Positions 1 to 10,214 are shown, numbered from the stretch's first letter. The stretch is DNA of 12,500 nucleotides from Halisarca cf. caerulea (GCA_963170055.1 CAUJGJ010000327.1:597501-610000); one strand, 5' to 3'. Program-made: numbers and translations. Notes: generated by a model from the letters alone, not told the origin.

Positions 1-415
1 ACAGCACAGTATGCACACACACCCAACTAGTACACAGCACAGTATGCACACACACCCAACTAGTACACAGCACAGTATGCACACACACCCATCTAGTACA
101 CAACACAGTATGCACACCCACCTATCTAGTACACAGCACAGTATGCGCACCCACCCATCTAGTACACAGCACAGTATGCACACACACCCAACTAGTACAC
201 AGCACAGTATGCACACACACCCATCTAGTACACAGCACAGTATGCACACACACCCATCTAGTACACAGCACAGTATGCACACACACCCAACTAATACACA
301 GCACAGTATGCACACCCACCCATCTAGTACATATATAACGCAGTATGCACGTGCACACACACCCATCTAGTACAATGTACAGTATATATGTACAAGCACC
401 CATCTAATACATAAA
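1..415. repeat. 33-base minisatellite, about 12 units
   Basis: A tandem array with a unit of about 33 bases, each containing the core cagtatgcacacacaccca followed by a/tctagtacacag. The first ten units, to about 330, are nearly identical; the last two or three, to about 415, are degraded and richer in TA. The array is cut by the window edge, so its full length is unknown. Because 33 is divisible by 3, stops are kept out of some frames on both strands, producing a spurious 119-residue frame rich in His and Thr. There is no splice context or codon bias to suggest expression. Copy B of the duplication (around 8315) lacks this array. Confidence 0.95.
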
Positions 416-522
416 TGTGCAGTATGAATATATTGCTGTATTTTTCGGGTCGCCGGAAGAGGGCTGCTATTTTGTTTTTATTTTCACTGGAAGTGCCCGG
501 AAAATCCGGAATGATGATGATG

Positions 523-1129
523 TACAGTACTGATTAAAAGTAACTAACCTTCCTTGCCATACGCGTGTCGACTGCGCATACTCGTATTGCACGTGCAAGC
601 CTCGTGCGAGTGATAGGAGAATTAATCAAAATTATCGCCTTTTATATGGAAGATAATGGTGGCTACGGTGGGATAGGCCCTTTTCAGCGAACTAATCCAA
701 CAATGTCTTTAAAGCTCAAAGCAACTTTCTAAATATTTGAGCAAAAGAATTGTCTGCCTTAGGTAAGAAATATCCCTCTAGTCCAAGAGATTTCCAGCAC
801 TCGGTATCGCTTCAAGTTCAACTTAACCGTGACTTTTCCATCGACGATCTCCTCTAAACTTTCAATATTCCACTCGGTTCTTGTTCCATTTTATCCTTGT
901 ATTCCAGCTACTCTACAAGTATTTTGTTCACTTTTCTCCACATTGGGCTGATTCGTGTTCCAAGTCACAGTAACATGTGAATCAATCAAAATGCTCACAC
1001 TTCACACGTTATCAATAGGCACTTATGTATTGAGTAATTGTGAAATTCCACACTTGTACAAGGCACGCACGAGTCTCACAGACTATCTGTGTGCTCAACT
1101 CGTATTAGCATGTTACTTTCAATCACCAC

Positions 1130-1133
<4 letters not shown>
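523..1133. mobile_element. TA-flanked TIR element (MITE-like, about 607 bases)
   Basis: The left end at 523 reads TA then CAGTACTGATTAAAAGTAAC. The right end, read on the minus strand from 1133, is TA then CAGTGGTGATTGAAAGTAAC. These agree at 17 of 20 positions beyond the TA. TA target sites and CAGT termini are typical of Tc1/mariner-related elements. The interior has no copy B counterpart. No transposase is recognised. On the minus strand one frame from 1001 down to 759 has a single stop (891-893) in about 81 codons, with an open stretch 759-890 of 43 codons; I do not recognise it. A small plus-strand frame at 646-732 (28 residues, starting MEDNGGYGG) is equally unassigned. The empty site in copy B is only approximate, near 8637. 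Confidence 0.65.

Positions 1134-1182
<49 letters not shown>
1134..1182. repeat. (TG)n microsatellite
   Basis: A pure dinucleotide tract of about 24 units directly abutting the right TA of the TIR element. Copy B has no equivalent tract; there the corresponding bases read tattgtatgtctgcag. Confidence 0.97.
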
Positions 1183-1183
<1 letters not shown>

Positions 1184-1428
1184 AACAACATGGCAGACGT
1201 CAAGCTGGTACTCAATTTCCTGGCTATATTTCGATGAAATTTGTGGGTTTGGTGTGTGTGTTGCTCCTCATTTTATCAGTGAAGAGTTTTTTTAGTGCAG
1301 AAGAGTTTTTCAAAGTATTAGTTTTGTCAATAGCAACAATTTTCAAGTAATATGAGTTTTCAGGGCTGTAGTCGGCCCACGAGGGTTTTTTCACTCAAAT
1401 CCAATTTTGTTTACTTCCACATATGTAG
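1183..1428 (+). other. Conserved non-coding block upstream of transporter exon
   Basis: About 190 bases (1186-1378) match 8650-8843 in copy B at high identity, including the run around ctcaatttcctggctatatttcg and a later T-rich part. No frame is convincingly coding in both copies. It ends in a 3' splice acceptor (ttacttccacatatgtag, ending at 1428). The simplest reading is the 3' part of an intron of the transporter gene whose earlier exons lie left of the window. Confidence 0.6.
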
Positions 1429-1942
1429 ATCCTGACCACACATGCTATGGAGGAGGCGGACCACCTCTGTACCAGGATTGGTATAATGCACTACGGCAAG
1501 CTTAGGTGTCTGGGTAGTCAGAACCGACTCAAGACCAAATTTGGTAGTGGTTACCAGCTGCAGTTTGACTCCAGGAAAGGAAAGGTGGCAGGTGAGCTCA
1601 TACAGTGTCAAGCACATGGATGTGGTTCATCACTCATATACTGAATGTCAGACCACAACTACCTTTATCGCATGTGCTGAAGATGTTTGTTGTTTTCTAC
1701 TTGTTAAGTGGTGGTTGTATTGTTTAATGATTGTTGCCATGCTGAATTCTGTGATGAAATGTCTTGTAGTGATTGGCTGTGTTTATGCCTTTGTCTGTGT
1801 ATGCAGAGGTGGAGGCCTTTGTTGCCAGTGCAATTCCACTGGCTGTGCATGTGGAAACATACTCCAGTAAGTACCATATGATGTTTATTACTGTTTGCCT
1901 CAGGTTCCTGCACTTGTGTGTATGCGTGTTACTCTGTGTGTG

Positions 1943-2019
<77 letters not shown>

Positions 2020-2642
2020 TGTATGTATGCTCACCCTTGTCTTCACATTGTCTGCATCATGTGTGTCTGTTTTACTTCTCAGACAAGTGCACTTACCAGA
2101 TCGATGAAAAGGACATGGTTGTTAGTGAGCTGTTTGAGACCATTGACTCAGCATTGTCAAAGGTTCCCATTGTGGACTGGGGAGTAAAGAGGACAACCCT
2201 GGAAGATGGTGAGGGGTGTGGTTGGGATAAATATTGTTTTCAAAAGCAGTGTGTACTGGGGACTGAATAAATACATGCTGTAGTTACTTTATAATGTGGA
2301 AGATCCTTTAAGTTTTAAGGGCTACAGTGATCATCATTTCAACCTACACCGAAAGATCCTCTCAAACTGCTATAGTAGTCTGACATGTTGATGTGGACAG
2401 AATCTGGGATGTGGGATTTTTGGTTGTACTGTTTCGTTTTTCTTGGCTGTGTGATGTTGTTTTTGGTAAATTGACCACTATGTACTCCAAGATTACTGCT
2501 TGTTTGTGCACAAGGTTGTTCTAACCATGTGAGTACAATGTGTATATCTTTCCTCTCAGTGTTCCTCAACATTGTACATCATGGCAAGGACAGACGGACA
2601 CCTCAGAACAGGTCCCTTCTTTCATGGATTCCCTTCTGCTGA
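1429..2642 (+). CDS. ABCA-type ABC transporter, last four exons
   Basis: C-terminal end of a full-size ABC transporter of subfamily A, membrane proteins that mostly move lipids with ATP. Four exons (1429-1591, 1807-1866, 2083-2208, 2560-2642) join to 143 codons plus TGA, all through phase-1 GT-AG introns of 215, 216 and 351 bases. Exon 1 begins just after where Walker B should lie: [20 protein letters not shown] carries the H-loop histidine (residue 5) and is followed by GKLRCLGS and KTKFGSGY, classic ABCA second nucleotide-binding-domain sequence. Exon 3 carries [12 protein letters not shown] and exon 4 continues VFLNIV, the conserved C-terminal regulatory motif. Walker A, signature and Walker B motifs are not in the window, so the 5' part is presumably upstream. 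The frame is intact throughout. Which ABCA member it is cannot be told. Confidence 0.88.
1935..2018. repeat. (TG)n microsatellite in intron 2
   Basis: A TG tract with one TTTG interruption near 1957, inside the second intron of the copy A transporter gene. Copy B has a longer tract at the same intronic position, so this repeat predates the duplication. Confidence 0.97.
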
Positions 2643-2694
2643 CTGGAACCGCATGGCAGTGCTGTTAGAAGCAGAAGTTGTCTGTTTTAGTAGT

Positions 2695-2700
2695 AATAAA
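2695..2700 (+). terminator. Polyadenylation signal AATAAA
   Basis: Canonical AATAAA 53 bases after the transporter stop codon, a normal spacing for a short 3' UTR. A second AATAAA at 2266-2271 lies within intron 3 and could allow premature polyadenylation. Copy B has CATAAA at the position equivalent to 2695. Confidence 0.65.
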
Positions 2701-4106
2701 CAGCTGGCATTATTTTGCATGTAAAATATTCACAGAACTTAATAGATGGAATAAGCTTGTATATTACAATTTTGCATTATTTTGCGAATTGAAAAATGGA
2801 ATTTAATTCTTGCCATAATTGAGCATGCATTTTACATAAATATTTGTGTATAATAATTGTGTTTTTGTATACAAGACCACACATTATCTCAAGTACAGTA
2901 TTTGCATATACATGTGTCCATGCATGTGTACGTGTTTTGTGCCATGCTTGTGTGCATGTGTAGATGCATGGACTCGATCGTGTATGCATGCATAGCCTCA
3001 AACAGTAAATCTAAAGTGTGCTAATTATATACTATAGGCTTGGTTTTATTATGCAAGCAAATGTGTCCCATTTGGCCTCTGCAGGTCTCGTGCACCATAC
3101 ACATGAAGTAACTGAGACCTATAGCTAGAGATCTATGGTACAGCCTGCATGGATGCCTAGACTGTCACCTAGCTATATTACGTACGTGGCTTTTCACACA
3201 TGCACACATGTACACTGCAGGATTGAAGTACAACACAAGTTTCATGTTCTCGATGAGAAGGCAAGGAGAACAGACGCATGCATGAATAAGTACTCTCGAT
3301 CATTCCATGCAACGTATTCTTTCTGGCTGCAGTTGCGAAGTCCAAATATAAGACTTCCTGTACATGTGCATGTAATACTGTTGCCATTTGTGAAAATATT
3401 ATAACTTGCAATTATTGATTAAATAACTTGCATTATTGATGTTACTTTTTGCTCACTTTATAATAATATCTAAATTTGGTTAGTACATGAATCTGTATAT
3501 TATTTATAATTATATCTATTTATCTCATGTATGATCCTGATATTATCAATCTATCTGTATATCTACAGTATATTAGGATTGTAATCAATGACGTAGATAC
3601 TTGCTGCATGTATGAGCCGAGTATAGTTGATATTCCATATATGGTGCATACATGCATGAGACCCAATTTAGGCGTGCATGAATGTATGAATGAATATGTA
3701 CTGAATTATAAAAAACATCATTTGATTTTCTAGTAAGACATAATGTTATTATAATATGAGAAGGTCGATAGAGAAAGCTGTGGGGATGATTAGAACGTTG
3801 GGGGTGAATGGGTTTCTATCTAATAATGTTCACTTAAATTATCAAAGGTTTTATCACCCAAATTTCTGTGTGTTAATTGGGTGAAAGTACGGTGTAGATG
3901 AGTAGACCAGTGAGGAGTGTTGGGTTGCAGTAAGGTGCTTGCATGCTTTCACCTTTGTTGTTCTGACTGCACATCACTGGAGTGCAGGAGGAGTGTGGGG
4001 TTCAGTACTAGTACACGTGGTAGCAACCTTGGTGGCTCCAGATGTGAATCAATTAGAGTTTGGATGTCTTGATGGAATGCATGGTGTAGAGAATGGAGAG
4101 AGAAAA
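2701..4106. other. Non-coding flank of copy A
   Basis: AT-rich sequence downstream of the transporter with no supported gene on either strand. It includes a purine/pyrimidine-alternating stretch rich in catgtg and tgcatg (about 2900-3000), repeated ATGTA/TGCATG words around 3190-3230, and imperfect TATC/TATA runs around 3480-3570. Most of it is matched in copy B (10273-11131 and 11299-11781). The bases tagatacttgc at 3594-3604 form the empty site for the TIR element found in copy B. Short open frames here (for example 3135-3404 and 3939-4139) are not preserved in copy B. Confidence 0.7.
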
Positions 4107-4576
4107 TACAGTGTAATCTACATAATTGAAATCCACTAATTACAAAATTTCGTTTAATTCAAATACAACTTGAGTTCCCTGTATACTTGCAATACATAGA
4201 ATTTGTAGGGAATTTCCTCTTAGTTCGAATTCAAAATTGATACGTATGAACATACTGAAGTATCCAAAGCAGGATACTTTGATGAGCATAGAGCTGTCAG
4301 TTTAGTCTTTCTAAATAATCATTTCCTGTCACAGAGGAACAGTATTATGATTATCGTCTCATATAGTAACATTTTCAGATAGTTTTTTTGCACTTGAAAC
4401 CTCTATCTAGGCATTATCAAACCGATATTTACCATTCATTTTGTTATGATGACATTTAGTATGTAGGAATTCAACATTGGCCATACAACATATGGGATAC
4501 TCATAATTCAAAATTTCTGTGAATTCAAACTTTTTGTTGCTCTCCCAGAGATTTGAATAATGTGGACTACACTGTA
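4107..4576. mobile_element. TA-flanked MITE, 466 bases, with exact empty site
   Basis: The left end after TA (4107-4108) reads CAGTGTAATCTACATAATTG. The right end on the minus strand, before TA (4575-4576), reads CAGTGTAGTCCACATTATTC. The two match at 16 of these 20 positions and the similarity continues for five more bases (AAATC). The paralogous site in copy B reads gaaaaTAaatgtacg (11777-11791), whereas copy A reads gaaaaTA, the element, then TAaatgtgcg. This fixes both ends and a TA target-site duplication. The interior is AT-rich, holds several gaattcaa words near both ends, and codes for nothing recognisable, so it is non-autonomous. TA duplication and CAGT ends point to Tc1/mariner-type mobilisation. 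Confidence 0.88.
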
Positions 4577-4660
4577 AATGTGCGTAGGGAAATTTGGCAT
4601 TTTGCCCAATTCAAAGAATTTGGGGGCAGATATCATAGGATGAATGGTACTTGAATCTTA

Positions 4661-4939
<279 letters not shown>

Positions 4940-5735
4940 GCTTGATGAGAGATGACCTGTATATATATAATATATATATTAGGTGCTACCAAGAAGAAGC
5001 TCACCACTGGCCCAAACAAGGACAAAATACAGGCAGCATACAATGCAGCCCGGCTCGCCCACAGTGCAAGTTAGATTTTTCAAGGCTATAGACTGTTTGG
5101 GACTTCCAGGGAAGGGCAGCTGATCTGTGGTCTACCACAGTGCTGTCAAGATTGCTTTCAAGTTCGCATTCTAAGCTGTACAGACACATTGCCACAGAAC
5201 TTGCAGGAACCTGTTCCTGTGGGAGAAGTTGTCGTCCCCACTGTGCCAACTCTGCAACAAGGAGCAAACTTTACACCACGTGCTCAACCACTGCACAGTA
5301 GCCCTAGAGAAGAGACAGTACAATGACAGGCATGACAGCGTTTTAGGAAGCATTCACTCCTGCGAATTCCTCTCCTCACATTTTCCCAAGGATACCAGGA
5401 TCACAGTGGATCTCCCCAACAGCCCTTTTGCTTCCACCATATTATACTATGGACATATTATACTGTTGTTTGGAGCAGCTCCTCATCCACATGGTGGAGT
5501 TGACCATCCCCTTTGAGACTGACATTGAGGATACAGCATCACGTAAACGTTCAAGTACACAGAGCTTGTGGGGGAATGCACAAGGAATGCAAGGGGGTTC
5601 ACCCATGCTCACAGTTTCAACCAACTGTACAAGATTGTGGATGCCAGCTCAAAGACAAGGTGGGAACTGGAGCAAGAGGTCATCCACCAACATTGAGGGA
5701 TCATTCTGCATTTGGTGCAAGTGAAATTGGACTGA
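4940..5735 (+). mobile_element. Decayed retroelement 3' end with CCHC zinc motif
   Basis: Remnant of the C-terminal part of a retroelement reverse-transcriptase protein, broken across frames. The clearest part (5229-5350) has C-x2-C-x7-H-x4-C at codons 5244, 5253, 5277 and 5292, followed by VALEKRQYNDRHDSVL, a layout I associate with the zinc-binding segment after the reverse transcriptase in invertebrate retroelements. Farther on, VELTIPFETDIED (about 5490-5530) and KYTELVGECTRN in another frame extend the similarity. Upstream, around 4948-5050, degraded frames include a lysine-rich stretch. No reverse-transcriptase catalytic motif is present, so this is a 5'-truncated piece. Stops and frame changes rule out function. 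The exact superfamily is uncertain. It is duplicated at 11899-12500. Confidence 0.6.
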
Positions 5736-5945
5736 AGACAAGGCTTTACCTAGTTTTACTTTACCTACTGTGTTTACATGTCTCACTTTGTTAATATTCG
5801 TGTTAACATATATTTAATACTCATTTTTTGAAGCCAAACTTTAACTGTGCATGTTCTTCGTAACATTTTTAACAGTTTTCGGATCACCTCTACCTTCCTG
5901 TCACCCTATAGTGTATCTACTTACATGACTGTAGAGACGGAGAGA
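5736..5945. other. Non-coding AT-rich spacer
   Basis: Sequence between the retroelement remnant and the next microsatellite. It may contain the 3' untranslated tail of the retroelement. I see no gene, RNA or clear repeat in it. Confidence 0.5.
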
Positions 5946-6011
5946 AACACACACACACACATACACACACAGACAAGTGCAAGCAAGTACTCACGCACAT
6001 GCACACAAATA

Positions 6012-6072
<61 letters not shown>

Positions 6073-6111
6073 ACACACACACACACACACACACACACGT
6101 ACACACACACA

Positions 6112-6182
<71 letters not shown>

Positions 6183-6192
6183 ATGTACACAC
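5946..6192. repeat. Compound (CA)n microsatellite
   Basis: CA tracts at 5946-5970 and about 6013-6180, broken by ACGTAC words at about 6011, 6069, 6097 and 6111. Open frames on both strands through this stretch are poly(His-Thr) or poly(Cys-Val) artefacts of the dinucleotide repeat. Confidence 0.96.
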
Positions 6193-6286
6193 ACAAGTAC
6201 ATAATATTATGCACACATATATGCACATGCACATAAGTATACACACACACTGACGCAATATTGAAATTTTTTTAAGCTTGACCATG

Positions 6287-6665
6287 CAGGAACCCATTAT
6301 CTGGTGGTCCAAACACCTGGCCTGAAACCCATTGTCTGGTGTCCAACAACCTGGCCTGAAACCCTTTGTCTGGTGGTCCAACCACCTGGCCTGAAACCCA
6401 TTGTCTGGTGGTCCAACCACCTGGCCTGAAACCCATTATATCTGGTGGTTCAACCACCTAGCCAGGAACCTGGCCCCCATTATCTAGTGAACCTGGCCCA
6501 TTATCTGGTGATCCAACCATCGATTGTCTGGCGGTCCAAGCAACCAGCTGACCAGGAATGCATTACCTGGCGGTCCAAGCCCCTGGCCAAGAATGGATTA
6601 TCTGGTGGTCCAACCACTGGCCAGGAATGCATTGTCTGCTGGTGGTCCAACCACCTGGCCAGGGA
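6287..6665. repeat. 35-base minisatellite with hairpin-forming units
   Basis: About ten or eleven units. The regular unit is 35 bases: ggcctgaaacccattgtctg, then gtggtccaaccacct. Two variants are visible: units with cctgaaaccc on the left (6287-6460) and units with ccaggaatgcatt on the right (about 6550-6665), separated by a scrambled middle. Most units hold ggtggtccaaccacc (for example 6372-6386), a perfect 6-base stem around CCA. The unit is not a multiple of three, so reading frames through it are incidental. It has no counterpart in the part of copy B that is visible. Confidence 0.93.
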
Positions 6666-6875
6666 CAGTACTTAGCCTAAACAACTCTGAGTGGAAGACT
6701 TATTTCTGCAACTTGTAATCAATGTCATGTAATTTCGCTAAAACATTGTCAAATTGATATCAATAGTATAGAAAACTTGCTATGATAAGTGATACTTAGT
6801 AGTGCATAAAAATGGTATAAAACTTGGTCTTAAACATAATATGAATTCTTAGATGCAAAATTCAATGCTTCTGTT
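6666..6875. other. 3' flank of the methyltransferase gene
   Basis: AT-rich sequence downstream of the minus-strand methyltransferase stop, presumably its 3' UTR and beyond. I see no AATAAA or ATTAAA on the minus strand here; the nearest resemblance is AATAAG at about 6699-6704, which is weak. Confidence 0.45.
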
Positions 6876-7772
6876 TCATGGCTTCATTCTGATAGTGATC
6901 GCAATAGCGGTATCAAAGTGCTTGCATTTCCCATGATCCTTGCCATGATTATACAAGGATGTGATATAGTCAACACACATTTGCCGCACTTGAGGTGGGT
7001 AATTATCTAGTTTTGTTTGGCACATGAAGTCAAGAACATTTTTATTGAATTGAGATTGAAACTGATCTTTGACACAAGAACTCAGGTTGGCCTGTCCTGG
7101 CAAAATGACTGAAGAATATGTCAAACCCATTTCGTCCAATTCTTTCACCACTGCCAGGAAGAAGCGAAGAGGAAATCTGTGTTCTTTCTCAAAGAACAGG
7201 GTGGCCATTGCCCACTGTGGTATTCCTTTACCAACAATCACTTTTATTTCTCCATCTTCCTTACAAATTTTTGACAGTTTGTCAAAGAGTGGTTTTAGCT
7301 CTTTGAAGCAGTGAATGACATAAGACAATAAAACCAAATCAAATTTTTGAATACTCTCAACATCGATGTCCATAAAGTCTTTGTTCACAATGGTCACATT
7401 ATAAGGCAAACCAGAGAGATTTTTCTTTGCTCTGGAACATGATTCAGGGTTTATCTCAATTCCAACATATTCGATGAGTACATCTGGATATTTTCCTGAT
7501 ACCTCAGTTAGAGGTACCTTATCTATCGTTCCATCCGCACACCCCACACTGCATACCCTTAGTATTTCTTGCGATCCTTTCTCCAGCCTTTGACATATCA
7601 TATTGACAAGGTATTTGTCCAGACTTTTCTGTTCATCTCTTGCGATATTTGTGTAGGCTGTGTATTGTTCTATGTAATCAACATCGTCCATATATCCGTA
7701 AGCGACAGATTGGTCAGGTAGACCATTCAGTAGGGACTTGAGTTCATATAGAATGCGTTCACTTGATTCCAT
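6876..7772 (-). CDS. Histamine N-methyltransferase-like SAM-dependent methyltransferase
   Basis: Intact intronless gene of 298 residues, close to the 292 of human HNMT. It should transfer a methyl group from S-adenosylmethionine, probably to a small amine, in the cytosol. A class I Rossmann fold is visible: motif I VCSVGCADGTID (73-84), the acidic end of strand 2 in VGIEINPES (103-111, Glu106 for the SAM ribose), motif II-like NKDFMDID (130-137), strand 4 FDLVLLSYVIHCF (144-156) and strand 5 EIKVIVGKG (175-183). The N-terminal YIEQY-(x)4-N pattern (33-42) lines up without gaps with the HNMT N-terminus. The start at 7772 is preferred over an in-frame ATG at 7817 because of family length and because a TATA-like box at 7826-7834 would place transcription start below 7817. 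By my alignment, the HNMT histamine contacts Glu28 and Asn283 correspond to Asp46 and Asp287, so the substrate may differ from histamine. Confidence 0.85.
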   Translation of the reverse strand: MESSERILYELKSLLNGLPDQSVAYGYMDDVDYIEQYTAYTNIARDEQKSLDKYLVNMICQRLEKGSQEILRVCSVGCADGTIDKVPLTEVSGKYPDVLIEYVGIEINPESCSRAKKNLSGLPYNVTIVNKDFMDIDVESIQKFDLVLLSYVIHCFKELKPLFDKLSKICKEDGEIKVIVGKGIPQWAMATLFFEKEHRFPLRFFLAVVKELDEMGLTYSSVILPGQANLSSCVKDQFQSQFNKNVLDFMCQTKLDNYPPQVRQMCVDYITSLYNHGKDHGKCKHFDTAIAITIRMKP

Positions 7773-7825
7773 GATAGATACTACTAGATAGAAATGTTGC
7801 AATTGCCAGGATAGCAAACGGCCTG

Positions 7826-7834
7826 TATATATAC
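7826..7834 (-). promoter_or_regulatory. Putative TATA box of the methyltransferase gene
   Basis: The minus strand reads gtatatata about 54 bases upstream of the preferred ATG at 7772. With usual 25-30 base spacing, transcription would start near 7795-7800, giving a leader of about 25 bases. AT-rich sequence makes chance TATA matches common. Just upstream, 7869-7877 (taagtgata) and 7887-7895 (tatcactta) form an inverted repeat with 9-base arms. Confidence 0.4.
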
Positions 7835-7965
7835 ACCAAATCCAACTGTCACCATTTTAGCTGATAATTAAGTGATATAAAAGAATTATCACTTATCATC
7901 GATATCTATGGTGCCAGTTGGGTTTGGTATGCAGTCTGTTTCCTATATAACGTATACCTGTCACT

Positions 7966-8100
7966 AGTTGCAGCATGCCGTTTCCCTCCTTGAGCCATGG
8001 TCAATTCTTGTTTTCAAATGACAACATGGAAACATTTGTTTCGCTTCATTGCCAAAATCACCAAGTGTTTCAATTCCTATTGGAACAAATACATGAGTTT
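7966..8100 (-). mobile_element. Possible retroelement C-terminal fragment
   Basis: On the minus strand, 8036-8089 encodes FVPIGIETLGDFGNEAKQ and the frame continues to LKTRIDHGSRRETACC before a stop at about 7964. From memory this resembles the segment near the end of certain invertebrate retroelement polyproteins, where a 'VP-x-ETLG/ETFG' stretch is followed by an arginine-rich 'GD-x-RET' stretch. The match is short, there is no catalytic motif, and upstream the frame runs into G-rich sequence, so this is at most a fragment. It sits just upstream of the methyltransferase promoter region. Confidence 0.3.
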
Positions 8101-8320
8101 TGTGTGTGTGTGTGGGAGGGGGGGAGCAGGGGGGGCAAGCTCTTGGTATATATAGCAACGTCTTCCTCTCCTCAGCCTGATGTGTCACATTGCCGGTCTC
8201 AGAGGCTGCTACAAAGGAGGAGGATGGGATGTAACATAGGTGAAAGTAAACTTATATAACTTATTAAAGTGATAATTATAAGCAAAGCTTATAGAAGAGG
8301 CACTGAAACAATACATCTAA
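8101..8320. other. Spacer before copy B
   Basis: Contains a short TG run with G-rich tracts (8101-8138) and AT-rich sequence. No gene or RNA is supported. The onset of similarity to copy A is near 8315. Confidence 0.5.
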
Positions 8321-8392
8321 TAGTATGAATTATATTGCTGTATTTTCAGGTCGCCAGAAGGAGGCTGCTAGTTTGCTTTTACTTTCACTGTG

Positions 8393-8649
8393 CACTAGAT
8401 CTAATTGGAAAGGAAATGTTTATACATCATATATCTGTATATACATATGTATAATAATATATATCATTGGCATAGGAACGACTTGTACATTGTGGTGATG
8501 GTGGTGGGGGGGTTGGCTCATTTAATATCATGGATGTATAATATTACCATATAACCAGGTAAACATTGATTATAAAGTACGAAAATATTGTGGGGGGGGG
8601 GGGGGGGGGGCTATAATCCCTCTAGCATAGTAATGTATTGTATGTCTGC
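8393..8649. other. Copy B-specific spacer
   Basis: About 250 bases standing where copy A has the 607-base TIR element and (TG)n tract, with no detectable similarity to it. It is AT-rich, with tatata words at 8425-8465, a GT/G-rich stretch at 8492-8514 and a poly-G run. I see no gene in it. Confidence 0.55.
8592..8610. repeat. Poly-G run, 19 bases
   Basis: Nineteen consecutive G bases. The run could form G-quadruplex structure and is a likely place for length error in assembly. Confidence 0.95.
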
Positions 8650-8941
8650 AGAATGGAAGATGGTAAGGTGGCACTCAATTTCCCGGCTATATTTCGAGGA
8701 ATTCTGTGTGTTTGGTATGTGTGTGTGTTGCTCCTCATTTTATCCGTGAAGAGTTATTTTTTTAGAGCAGAAGAGTTCTTCAAAGTATTAGTTTTGTCAA
8801 TAGTAACAATTTCCAAGTTATATGAGTTTCCGAGGCTGTAGTCGGCCAAAAAGTTTTCTTAAACTCAAATTGCTTGTTCATTTTATTATGACATGTTTGG
8901 AGTTTTTTTAAATCTAATTTTGTTTACTTCCACATATGTAG
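8650..8941 (+). other. Conserved non-coding block upstream of pseudogene exon
   Basis: Counterpart of 1186-1428. Similarity is strong over 8650-8843; copy B then has about 45 bases more before the shared acceptor (ttacttccacatatgtag, ending at 8941). As in copy A it is best read as intronic sequence. Confidence 0.55.

Positions 8942-10214
<1,273 letters not shown>

Noticed and set aside
11..370. 119-residue open frame of His/Thr/Ser repeats, and its minus-strand partner
   Set aside because: Produced by a 33-base tandem repeat, whose length is a multiple of three. No start context, splice signals or non-repeat coding sequence.
1..415. CRISPR-like array
   Set aside because: Units are contiguous with no unique spacers, and the setting is eukaryotic. 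The same applies to 6287-6665.
955..1350. 131-residue plus-strand frame
   Set aside because: It spans the end of a TIR element, a TG microsatellite and intronic sequence shared with copy B, and is not open across the same region there.
3939..4139. 66-residue plus-strand frame
   Set aside because: It ends inside the inserted MITE, and copy B does not preserve the frame.
4942..4960. Hammerhead-ribozyme-like tgatgag words near the retroelement remnant (also at 11903)
   Set aside because: No matching GAAA core and stem arrangement found nearby; the bases fit the degraded reading frame.
6181..6457. Minus-strand frames through the 35-base repeat
   Set aside because: The unit is not a multiple of three, the predicted peptides only reflect the repeat, and stops appear as soon as the repeat changes.
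7773..7817. Upstream in-frame start for the methyltransferase (15 residues longer)
   Set aside because: It would begin at or before the transcription start predicted from the TATA-like box, and makes the protein longer than the family norm. Kept as an alternative only.
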